Shown: positions 55,878 to 63,309 of the stretch, piece by piece
Layout of the letters: the number at the start of each line of letters is the position of its first letter
Position numbering within the stretch: position 1 is the stretch's first letter
Assembly (NCBI RefSeq): GCF_009930815.1
Contig: NZ_CP022222.1
Span: forward strand, 2,212,501-2,276,500
Length of the DNA: 64,000 bases
Direction of reading: 5' to 3'
DNA from: Bradyrhizobium sp. CCBAU 051011
GTDB lineage: Bacteria; Pseudomonadota; Alphaproteobacteria; Rhizobiales; Xanthobacteraceae
Position numbers and translations under genes: made by a program
Notes under the pieces: model-generated
Database searches by the model: none
The model's input: the letters and a program-made list of their open reading frames with translations, nothing else
Told to the model about the DNA's origin: nothing

Positions 55878-56681
55878 CTATGCACGGTCCCACGGTCCCC
55901 GGGAACCCGCGGCGGGAGGCGGAGGGACGCTCGGAACAGTGCGCTGCCGCGGAGGATCAGGGACGGTCGGGACCTCGGAGGAGCGGAAGGCCTGACGCAC
56001 CGGGACATTCGGAGCAGCGAAGCGTTCCACGAACTCCTTGGCAGGCCCGGGCGTCTCCCGGGGACCAACGAAGACGTAGCGAACACCGCGACCGAACAAC
56101 CAGACTGCAGCCGCAACCGCCAGGAGCGCCCACGCGAGGGTAGGATCACCGCGCCCATTGACGAAGATCAGGACGGCCGGCGCTGCGCAGATGAGAGCAA
56201 CGGCGTTGAATAGCCAGCCGAGGAAAACACCAAGGCGGCCCAGCATTCCAAGAGCAGGAGGTGGCAAAGGACTACTCGCTATTGCAGAGGGGGCGGGGAT
56301 GGGAGGGGATGCAGGAGCACCAGCGGTGACACCAGAGGTTCCTGAGGGCTTCACCACAGGCCGCCTAGCTGGTGGCGTGTCTCGCTCCAGCCACTCCTTG
56401 AGTGGCAGCGCCATCCCTGCGCAGATCAGCACGACGAATGCGGCTTCAACGTCGAACAGAACGGTGTGGATCAATCGATCCACGATGGCCCAATGCGTTG
56501 GCTGGAAGTCCGCAGGAATACCGAGTTGAGAGCCGAGCGTGTATGACGGCCACTTACCTGTCTGAAGCCACTGTACTACCTGATAGCCCAGACCGATCAT
56601 CGCACCGAGCGCCATGACATCACCGAATATCGCGAGCGCGCCGACGAACAGCGCGGCGTAAAACACGTAAGTCCAATCCAC
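55878..56681 (-). CDS. Island membrane protein of unknown function
   Basis: From the GTG at 56681 (GGTAGGGG upstream) a 267-residue product with two hydrophobic blocks. About three helices lie in residues 5-110 (FYAALFVGALAIFGDVMALG) and three in residues 145-205 (LGRLGVFLGWLFNAVALICA). A Pro/Ala-rich stretch separates them, and a cytosolic Pro-rich tail follows. A GTG 16 codons upstream is possible. No family recognised. It precedes a small lipoprotein, so an envelope role is plausible. Confidence 0.65.
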   Translation of the reverse strand: MDWTYVFYAALFVGALAIFGDVMALGAMIGLGYQVVQWLQTGKWPSYTLGSQLGIPADFQPTHWAIVDRLIHTVLFDVEAAFVVLICAGMALPLKEWLERDTPPARRPVVKPSGTSGVTAGAPASPPIPAPSAIASSPLPPPALGMLGRLGVFLGWLFNAVALICAAPAVLIFVNGRGDPTLAWALLAVAAAVWLFGRGVRYVFVGPRETPGPAKEFVERFAAPNVPVRQAFRSSEVPTVPDPPRQRTVPSVPPPPAAGSRGPWDRA

Positions 56682-57206
56682 GGAGGCAGCCCCTACCTGA
56701 TTTGACCGAAGGATACCCAAGGGACGCACTGCGGCTCAACTGAACCATAGTGCAACCAAGGACGCACACCGCTGCCGTGAGCCGAGGAGACGACGAAGAC
56801 CTTGAAGGCAGGCGGCCCCCGGCAGTGAAGCGGTTATTGCGTCAGCTCGGGGTGATGGAACATCCACAGCATGAATGCAAATGTTAGGAGGCAGAGGACG
56901 CTGGTTGGGCTTCCTCAGTTCCCGTCTCCACAACCAAACTGACCCACAGCCTTGGGGCTCGGATTACGGCTATTGCTGTGAGCCGGGCAGCGGCGGCCTT
57001 GAAGTCGAGGAACTTGAAAGCGCCAGCATAGACCCAAAACGCATAGCACCGACGGGGCGCATGTGCATGACATTTGCCACTGAGTAGATCATGTGCTGAC
57101 GCTGAACGCCGGGCACCTGATGGGCGGGCGTGAGGAATGGCGCGGACCAGGTTTCTTGTAAGGAGACGCTTCACACGGAAAGCGCAAAAATTGCCATTGA
57201 AGAAAG
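56682..57206. other. Intergenic region of the island, contains repeat R5
   Basis: 525 bp upstream of the membrane protein and downstream of the DUF2726-type gene. A weaker GAGCCG-like segment lies near 56780-56835 and R5 occupies 56979-57213. Short frames here (for example 56875-57087 plus) lack support. Confidence 0.5.
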
Positions 57207-57213
57207 TCACCTG
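56979..57213. repeat. Island intergenic repeat R5, with terminal core
   Basis: TGAGCCGGGCAGCGGCGGCC and TTGAAGTCGAGGAACTTGAA (56999-57018) align with R4. It is longer than the others, with about 150 bp of unrelated sequence before the core GCCATTGAAGAAAGTCACC (57193-57211). Confidence 0.65.
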
Positions 57214-57821
57214 TTCGTCCGCAACGGAACGGTTGGTGAGGCACTTTCTGCTTGCGCTATCCGCGAAATCTCTCGGGCCATGTCCTCGGCGCCACTCTCG
57301 GGCGTAACCTCGATGTACCGGACCCCGGCCTTTCGCAGTGCCTCTTTCTTAACGGCATCTCGCGCTGCAGCAGTTCCTTGGTAGTGGCCGTATCCTTGGT
57401 ACTCAATAGCCGCAATCGGATCGCCGCTGCGGGAGACGATGAGAAGGTCGACGCGCTTGCTGTTGATCGCACTGTAGGCCCGCGCATCCGGGGAGGAGAG
57501 AACCTCACCCAAGCTAACTTGCGCCATCACGCGCCACTGGAGGTCCGCAATGTTGATTGCCTTTTCGGCGGCGTACAAAACCTGGGCCTCCGACCGTGAG
57601 AGGAGGCGGCGCTTCTTAAACACAGCACCCATGACCAGGCGAAGCTGCTCTGCGGGGTCGGTGACAGGAGCTGCTCCCGCCTCCACCCCGCCTTCACCTC
57701 TCCTCCGACGCCACGCTCGACGTGCCAGCTCCGCGCGAAGACGTTCGCAGCAAAGACCGGCGAGGAATGCGGCCACGACGGTAATGAACACAATTGGCAG
57801 ATCGCCTTGCAAGCCTTGCAT
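57207..57821 (-). CDS. Membrane-anchored DUF2726-like (nuclease-fold) protein
   Basis: A 204-residue protein with an N-terminal helix (LPIVFITVVAAFLAGLCCE) and a cytosolic domain. KKRRLLSRSEAQVLYAAEKA is followed by YSAINSKRVDLLIVSRSGDP, IAAIEYQGYGHYQGTA and ARDAVKKEALRKAGVRYIEV. The D-x(n)-E-x-Q/K pattern and the final strand match DUF2726, a restriction-endonuclease-like family of unknown role. The canonical E-x-D/K is seen here as EYQGYGH. It starts at ATG 57821 and its end overlaps the R5 core by seven bases. Confidence 0.75.
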   Translation of the reverse strand: MQGLQGDLPIVFITVVAAFLAGLCCERLRAELARRAWRRRRGEGGVEAGAAPVTDPAEQLRLVMGAVFKKRRLLSRSEAQVLYAAEKAINIADLQWRVMAQVSLGEVLSSPDARAYSAINSKRVDLLIVSRSGDPIAAIEYQGYGHYQGTAAARDAVKKEALRKAGVRYIEVTPESGAEDMAREISRIAQAESASPTVPLRTNR

Positions 57822-58067
57822 AGCGTTGGCTTCCCGTTGAGGGTCTCGCAGCGACTTGTAGGCAGTAAGGCTTGATCGTCTTGCTCGGGTTGCCAATTTC
57901 TTGTGATTTTCCGTCAAAGATGGTTTCTGCCACCCTTCCGGCTCGGGAGCCGCGAACGCTACGCCGCCTTCGCGACGACGAATAACTTCAAGAACGGCTG
58001 GTACGGGTATCCCGTCCAATGCGGCGCGGCCTCCCCTCGGTTGCGACAGACCAATGCTGCACCGGCG

Positions 58068-58217
58068 CGAGCCGGATGAAGGCAGGCTGCTGCCGACGGC
58101 TTTAGCCCTCGATTTTTGAAGCCAGAGGGGCCGAGCTCCAGCCAAAACGGTACCATGCCCCAAGGGGGCCCCAAAATCTGATCCAAAATTCCCATTGACG
58201 ACACCACCTGAGCAAAT
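58068..58217. repeat. Island intergenic repeat R6, terminal copy
   Basis: GAGCCGGATGAAGGCAGGCT and TTTTTGAAGCCAGAGGGGCC, then GCCCCAAGGGGGCCCC. It ends in the core CCCATTGACGACACCACCTG (58191-58210), which is also the right end of the island. Confidence 0.6.
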
Positions 58218-58220
58218 GAT
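58191..58220. other. Right attachment site (attR) of the island
   Basis: Element sequence ending CACCTGAGCAAATGAT meets comM (GTCCGCCGGC). The last four bases TGAT match the chromosomal TGAT at 48091-48094, giving a minimum crossover region of four bases. Confidence 0.75.
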
Positions 58221-58843
58221 GTCCGCCGGCTGCGGCAATCTCCAGCGCACGCTTTGCACTTTCCTGGCCTTTGATATCGCGCAGGTCGAGATGGGTTGCT
58301 TCCTGCTCGTGCACGCGCGGCTGCGGACGCGACAGCACCTGCGTGCCCTTAAAATGGTTGGCGATCTGGATCAGCGATTTGGCCGCGATGATCTGGATAT
58401 CCGGGCTCGCCCAGGCCGCTTCCGAGCCGCATGCGGCGGGACAGATCAGCCCTTCCTCGCGCGCGTTCGCCCCGATCGCAGCCGGCAGCACGCCTGCGAC
58501 CGGCGCGATCGATCCATCGAGCCCGAGCTCGCCGAGCACGGTAAAGCCGTTGAGCGCATCCGGCGGGATCGCGCCGATCGCAGCCATCAGGCCGAGCGCG
58601 ATCGGCAGATCGTAATGGCTGCCTTCCTTCGGCACGTCGGCCGGTGCGAGGTTGACCGTGATCCGGCGGGCAGGGAGCGCCAGACCCGAGGCGATCAGCG
58701 CTGAGCGGACCCGCTCCCGCGCTTCCGACACCGCCTTGTCCGGCAGGCCGACGATCGCAAACGCCGGTAGGCCGGGCGCGACCTGCACCTGCACGTCGAC
58801 CGCGCGGGCCTTCAAAGGCTACAGTAGATACCCGCGCGACCAT
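58221..58843 (-). pseudogene. comM: comM (yifB) 5' part, separated and frameshifted
   Basis: N-terminal part of ComM/YifB: VAPGLPAFAIVGLPDKAVSE, ITVNLAPADVPKEGSHYDLP and GFTVLGELGLDGSIAPVAGV are diagnostic of its Lon-like N-terminal domain. The true start is the ATG at 58843 (VSTVAFEG), but the frame then breaks: FEG and ARAVDVQVQV lie in different frames. An 8-nt loss near 58815 fits, since the whole gene then totals 1539 nt. The piece ends in AAGGHH at the island border. The 3' part is at 47187-48094. Confidence 0.92.
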
Positions 58844-59001
58844 CTCGCCCCTCGTGACGCAATCGAAGGTAGCGGGGAACCGGAGGGCAAGTCAAGAACA
58901 TTGGGGGAACATAGACGCAAACGATCCTGTCTGCACCGTCTGCCTGTCAGACCGGCACAACCTCGGGGCGTGGACACATTCCGGCCGGGAGCTGCCGTCC
59001 C

Positions 59002-59184
59002 TCAGCGCTCCGTTCTCATGTATGGGCTGCTCTCGGAAACATGCTTCAGCGCCGGATCGTCGGCGAGAATGCGCACCGCCTGCGTCTTCTCCGGGCTCGG
59101 ATTGGGCGGGGTGTCGCGCAGGCTCCATACGGCCAGGCCAACGACGAGCATTCCCGCGCTGATCGCTATCATGTCTTTGGTCAT
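59002..59184 (-). CDS. Small single-helix membrane protein
   Basis: A 60-residue product from the ATG at 59184 with one N-terminal helix (MIAISAGMLVVGLAVWSL). A short polar tail follows, containing PSPEKTQAVRILADDPALKH. No family known. It stands alone upstream of comM on the same strand. Confidence 0.55.
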   Translation of the reverse strand: MTKDMIAISAGMLVVGLAVWSLRDTPPNPSPEKTQAVRILADDPALKHVSESSPYMRTER

Positions 59185-59507
59185 GTGCCGGGCCTCCAAA
59201 CTGGCTGCCAAGCGGCCGAGACGCGGGCCTCATTGGTTCGGCTTGAAAGCCGATTGGCCCTGCGGCCTGACGCTTATGTTGCTCTCGGGCATCTTGCCCT
59301 GGTCTTGTTCGTTGTTGGCGTCCCTGCCGCCGAGGGCCGGAAGTTCCGCTGCCGGCTTCTTCGCTTAAGAGGAAACCAATTTCGGCGGATCGCGATGGTT
59401 CCTAAGGCGCGTCTTTTTCGATCGACTCGGTCTACGAAGCTGCGCTCCTGTGGCAGTAGCTTGACGATCCGGGGCCGGTGATCGGCCGGCCCCGCATCGG
59501 GGCGTCT
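59185..59507. other. Intergenic region after the MBL-fold gene
   Basis: 323 bp. A strong hairpin, GGGGCCGG paired with CCGGCCCC, lies at about 59471-59494 just past the MBL stop; it lacks a T-run. Nothing else is recognised. Confidence 0.5.
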
Positions 59508-60491
59508 TTACAGCTGCATGTTCATCGGCTCGGGATAATATCTAAAACCGTCGCCGTTCTTGGCGACGTGGCCGAAGCCCGGCCAGGCGAAGTGATAGGA
59601 CATGACAGGGATCTTCTGGGCGGCGAGCATGTCCAGCATCTTCACCCGCGAGTTCGCTGCCTGCTTCGGATCGCTGTCGTAGGAGAACTCCATCCGCGGC
59701 TTCTCCAGCAGCAGCACGGCGTGATGGGAGAGATCGCCGAGGAAGCAGAAGGATTTGCCCTTTGAGCTCACCATGTAGATGGTGTGGCCGACGGTATGGC
59801 CGGGCGCTGATAACGCGGTGACGCCGGGCAAAAATTCCTGATTGTCCTTGATGAACACGATGCGGTCGCGCACCGGCATCAGGTTCTTGCGGGCGTGGAG
59901 GATAAAATCCTTCAAGGGACTGCCGAGCTTGCCTTCGTCGGTCCAGAAATCGAAATCGCTCTGGGCGATGTAGACCTGCGCATTCGGGAACAGCGGCTTG
60001 TCGTCGGCGCCGACAAGGCCGCCGATGTGGTCGATATGGGCGTGCGAGCAAACCACGGCGTCGATATCGCTGGCCTTGATGCCGGCCGCCGCGAGGTTCT
60101 TCTGCTGCTGACCGGTGGTCGGCCCGAACGCCTTCGAGGTGCCCATGCCGGTATCGAACAGGATCAGCTTGTCGCCGGTGTTCACGACCGGCGAGTTCTG
60201 CTCCAGCACGACATTGTCCGGGTTGAGGAAGTTGTCGGAGAGCATCTTCTTCACTTCTTCCTTCGGCACGCCGGTAAACGTACCGGAGGGATCGCCGAGC
60301 GGCAGTGGGCCGTCAGAGACCACGGTGACCTCGGCGTCGCCGAGATTGAATCGGTGCCAGTAGGGGGTCTGCGTGGCGAGCTTGGGCGCTTTGGCCAGTG
60401 CGCTGCCGCCGAGCATGGTTGAGGCGCCGAGACCCATTCCGAGTCCTGCGCCGAGCGCAAGCAAAGACCGTCGCGAAAGATTCGTCGTCAT
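59508..60491 (-). CDS. Tat-exported MBL-fold metallohydrolase
   Basis: A metallo-beta-lactamase-fold hydrolase of 327 residues. It has a twin-arginine signal (LSRRSLLALGAGLGMGLGAS) and the metal site VVCSHAHIDHIGGLVGAD. Further ligands lie in SAPGHTVGHTIYMV and SYHFAWPGFGHVA. It resembles the periplasmic lactonase-like or quorum-quenching subgroup, but the substrate is unknown. The ATG at 60491 places the Tat signal at the N-terminus. Confidence 0.88.
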   Translation of the reverse strand: MTTNLSRRSLLALGAGLGMGLGASTMLGGSALAKAPKLATQTPYWHRFNLGDAEVTVVSDGPLPLGDPSGTFTGVPKEEVKKMLSDNFLNPDNVVLEQNSPVVNTGDKLILFDTGMGTSKAFGPTTGQQQKNLAAAGIKASDIDAVVCSHAHIDHIGGLVGADDKPLFPNAQVYIAQSDFDFWTDEGKLGSPLKDFILHARKNLMPVRDRIVFIKDNQEFLPGVTALSAPGHTVGHTIYMVSSKGKSFCFLGDLSHHAVLLLEKPRMEFSYDSDPKQAANSRVKMLDMLAAQKIPVMSYHFAWPGFGHVAKNGDGFRYYPEPMNMQL

Positions 60492-60725
60492 GCGTCTTCC
60501 TCCCACTGACTTTATTGAATTACAGCATGTGCCCGGACGGATTCATCCGTGGCGACAGGCTGCGCCCGCTTCCCGAAATTGGCAAGTGGGAGGACACGCC
60601 ACAACAGGGATGTGAAAATGCGGGTGGCACGGCGTTATGTGGCGCCGCGCTTCTTTTCGATGGCATCCCGGATTTTCGCGCCGGCGTTGCAGGACGGGAT
60701 TTTCGGATGATCACCGCGTCGACGA

Positions 60726-61568
60726 CTACCAATCGTCGTAGATCCACTCCCTTGGGTATCGAGGCCGCGATCTCGCTTGCGGCGACCGCTCCGGCTTGCG
60801 GAAGGTCGGGGCCGGCTTCGCCGGAGGCGGTGACGCCCTGGGCGGGCTTTGCTCGGAAACCTTCGCGAGCGCGCGTTTCATCTCTTCCTGGCTCGCCTTC
60901 AGCTCTCCAATGGCCTTTGAATTGTCACTGGTGATTTGTTGCTGGTTCGCCTTGAGCTGCTCGATGTTTCGCTCCAGGTTCGCGAGGTTGCGCACGATCG
61001 TTTGCAGCAGCTGTGTCTGGTCGGGAGGCGCCGCGGTGGTTGGCGGCGAGGCGTCTTGCGGCGGTGCGGCCTGAGCCAGGGTTGGTGCTTGCGGAGGTGC
61101 TTCCTGTGGCGGTGCCGCTTGCGGTGGCGATGCTTGTGATGATGCTGCTGGCTCCGCCGCGGCCACTTGAACGGTGGATGGAGCGGGCTCGGCGGCAAGC
61201 GGCGGATTTTCCGGCGGCAATGCGGGCGTTGAAACGAGCTGCGGCGCTGAACGGGCGGCAACCTGCTTGTCCCCACCGCCATAGGACGATTGCCAAACCA
61301 GGGCAGCGGCAACAATGCACGCTGCCACGGGCAAGGCAACAAGCGTCCGGAGCGCCGGCCTTTTTTCCGGTGATGGCGCAGGCGGTGATTGCGAGGCGGG
61401 TTGGGCCGAAGGCGGATGCGCGTCATCGCGCTCCATTCTTGCAAGCTGTTCGGTCAACCGCGTGAGCTGTTCATCCGCGCGCTTGATCTGTTCGTGAGCA
61501 TGCGCGAGCCGTTCATCGGCGCCCGCGATTGGGGCATCAGTTTCTTTCGGAGTAGGTGTGGAGTTCAT
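60726..61568 (-). CDS. Coiled-coil, Pro/Ala-rich membrane protein
   Basis: A 280-residue product. Residues 15-50 form a heptad coiled coil (HEQIKRADEQLTRLTEQLAR). One membrane helix (LVALPVAACIVAAALVW) follows, then a long Pro/Ala/Gln repeat region, a second coiled coil (NLERNIEQLKANQQQITSDN) and a basic tail ending EWIYDDW. The repeat composition makes it fast-evolving. No family assigned; it is likely a bacterial envelope or spacer protein. Confidence 0.65.
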   Translation of the reverse strand: MNSTPTPKETDAPIAGADERLAHAHEQIKRADEQLTRLTEQLARMERDDAHPPSAQPASQSPPAPSPEKRPALRTLVALPVAACIVAAALVWQSSYGGGDKQVAARSAPQLVSTPALPPENPPLAAEPAPSTVQVAAAEPAASSQASPPQAAPPQEAPPQAPTLAQAAPPQDASPPTTAAPPDQTQLLQTIVRNLANLERNIEQLKANQQQITSDNSKAIGELKASQEEMKRALAKVSEQSPPRASPPPAKPAPTFRKPERSPQARSRPRYPREWIYDDW

Positions 61569-61860
61569 TGGCGTTTCCCTTTCCGCCCAATGTCATCCGC
61601 AGGTAGCCGGTCGACCATGCGCCGACGCTCCGTGCAGTCTTGTCCAAAGAATGGCCGTATGATGATAGAGTACTGGATCACATGGCGATAGACGTTCTGG
61701 AATCCCGCGGGCCGTTGCCGACGGCGCAGCAGAGCGGCGCCACGACTCTCTCCGCCGGTTCCATTCAGCCAGCGCGCCATTCGTCCGGCCGCCCAAGTTC
61801 CTGATGGGGCGCGAAACGGGCGCGGGGAAATTGGTTGGTCGATAGGGCGCGAGTTGAAAA

Positions 61861-62808
61861 TTATTTCCCGGCGCGCTTCTTCTCGATGGTGTCCCAGATC
61901 TTGCCGGCGACGTCAGGGCCGTTGAGCCGTTGGATCGCGCGGATGCCGGTCGGCGACGTCACGTTGATTTCGGTGAGGTTGCCGTCGATCACGTCGATGC
62001 CGACGAACAGCAATCCGCGTTCGCGCAAAGCAGGTCCCAGCGTGTCGCAGATTTCGCGCTCGCGCGGCGAGAGGTCGGTCGCCTGCGCGGCGCCGCCGCG
62101 GACCATGTTGGAGCGGAGGTCATCGGCCGCGGGGACGCGGTTGACCGCGCCGGCAAACTCGCCGTCGACCAGGATGATGCGCTTGTCGCCGTGCTTCACC
62201 TCGGGAAGGAAGCGCTGGATCACCCAGGGCTCGCGGAAGGTCACCGAGAACATGTCGAACAGCGAGCCGAAATTCATGTCCTGCGGCATCACGCGGAAAA
62301 CGGCAGCTCCCCCATGACCGTGCAGCGGCTTCATGACGACGGCGCCGTGCTGGTCGCGGAACGAATTGATCTCGTCGAGGTCGCGCGAGATCAGCGTCGG
62401 CGGCATCAACTGCGGAAAATTCATCACGAACAGTTTTTCCGGCGCGTTGCGCACCGAGGCCGGATTGTTCACCACCAGCGTCTTCGGGTGGATGCGCTCG
62501 AGGAAATGAGTCGAGGTGATGTAGGCGAGGTCGAAGGGCGGGTCCTGCCGCAACAGGATGACGTCGAAAGCCTCGAGCGACTCGCGTTTGGGCTCGCCCA
62601 GCGTAAAATGGTCGCCGATCTCATCGCGGACGGTCAGCCTTTGCACCGGCGCCACCAACTCCTCGCCGCGCAGCGAAAGCTTGTCGGGGGTGTAGTAGGA
62701 GAGGCTGTGGCCGCGCGTTTGCGCCTCCAGCAGCAGCGCAAAGGTCGAATCGCCGCGGATGTTGATACGCGCGATGGGATCCATCTGGACAGCGACATTC
62801 AGTTTCAT
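61861..62808 (-). CDS. gshB: Glutathione synthetase
   Basis: ATP-grasp ligase joining gamma-glutamylcysteine and glycine, 315 residues. It begins [20 protein letters not shown] and contains [36 protein letters not shown] and [20 protein letters not shown], all typical. It is transcribed on the minus strand downstream of yraN and rsmI, the usual rhizobial order. Confidence 0.97.
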   Translation of the reverse strand: MKLNVAVQMDPIARINIRGDSTFALLLEAQTRGHSLSYYTPDKLSLRGEELVAPVQRLTVRDEIGDHFTLGEPKRESLEAFDVILLRQDPPFDLAYITSTHFLERIHPKTLVVNNPASVRNAPEKLFVMNFPQLMPPTLISRDLDEINSFRDQHGAVVMKPLHGHGGAAVFRVMPQDMNFGSLFDMFSVTFREPWVIQRFLPEVKHGDKRIILVDGEFAGAVNRVPAADDLRSNMVRGGAAQATDLSPREREICDTLGPALRERGLLFVGIDVIDGNLTEINVTSPTGIRAIQRLNGPDVAGKIWDTIEKKRAGK

Positions 62809-62837
62809 AGGGAAGTTCCGGGTCTCTGGAGGGTCAT

Positions 62838-62884
62838 AGCGTTTTCAAGCGAAGTGGGTACCGGTTCGCGTCAAGAAAACGCGT
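62838..62884. repeat. Short palindromic repeat, GCGTTTTCAAGCG family
   Basis: CATAGCGTTTTCAAGCGAAG and CGTCAAGAAAACGCGTC face each other around GTGGGTACCGGTTCG. A small hairpin-forming element of the family partly seen at 42303-42405, between yraN and gshB. Confidence 0.55.
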
Positions 62885-62898
62885 CCAAGATAAGAGTT

Positions 62899-63309
62899 TT
62901 AAGTGCTGGCGTCGAATGCCGCTAACAGATGGCGTGGCAGACGGCGCGGCGCAATCAGGACGGCGTCAAATCGTAGCTCGAATTCGGCATGCTCGGGATG
63001 CGCCATCAGCCAGGCTTGGGCGGCATTGATGATGCGCGCCTGCTGGCGTGGGGTGACCGCATAAGCGGCGTCGTCGAGGGTGGCTCGTGCCTTGACCTCG
63101 ATGAAAGCAACCAGATTGCGCTTCTTCGCCACCAGGTCGATCTCGCCATAGGGGGTGCGGAAGCGCTTGGCGAGGATACGGTAGCCCTTGGCCATCAGAA
63201 AGGCCGCGGCGCGGCTTTCGGCTGATAGTCCGGTGCGGAAGGCAGCGACGCGCTCGGGCGCGGCAAGCTTGGCGGCCGCGTCGGGCGGAATGCCGTCAGT
63301 CTTCGCCAT
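62899..63309 (-). CDS. YraN-family (UPF0102) endonuclease-like protein
   Basis: A 136-residue protein of the YraN family, a restriction-endonuclease fold. The catalytic-type motif is [20 protein letters not shown] followed by EVKAR, i.e. D-x(n)-E-x-K. The tail is basic ([13 protein letters not shown]). The ATG at 63309 is preferred; a longer frame overlaps rsmI too far. It is the usual partner of rsmI and gshB. Cellular role unknown. Confidence 0.9.
   Translation of the reverse strand: MAKTDGIPPDAAAKLAAPERVAAFRTGLSAESRAAAFLMAKGYRILAKRFRTPYGEIDLVAKKRNLVAFIEVKARATLDDAAYAVTPRQQARIINAAQAWLMAHPEHAEFELRFDAVLIAPRRLPRHLLAAFDAST

Larger units (their letters stand above)
48095..58220. mobile_element. 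10.1-kb serine-recombinase island inserted in comM
   Basis: A 10,126-bp insertion bounded by TGAT at 48091-48094 and 58217-58220. Removing it joins the two comM pieces in frame. With a further 8-nt repair near the comM start they give 1539 nt, a 512-residue ComM of normal length. The left end carries a large serine recombinase and a ParB-fold gene reading inward. The rest is a set of short gene units, five of them ending in the same diverged motif. Cargo includes TIR, MrcB/DUF3883 and DUF2726-type proteins, hinting at phage defence. comM is a known hotspot for islands (AbaR in Acinetobacter), but those use transposition proteins, not a serine recombinase. Confidence 0.9.
57822..58220. other. 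Right-end region of the island
   Basis: 399 bp between the DUF2726-type gene and comM. It contains R6 and the right attachment site; no gene is seen. A frame of 50-odd codons running out of comM into the island is a by-product of the insertion. Confidence 0.55.

Noticed and set aside
56154..56172. A sixth copy of the cassette core
   Set aside because: It lies inside the membrane-protein coding region and could be coincidence; mentioned only as a possible old fusion point.
48095..58220. A CRISPR array or diversity-generating retroelement in the island
   Set aside because: Repeats are few, long and diverged, without regular spacers, and no Cas or reverse-transcriptase gene is present.
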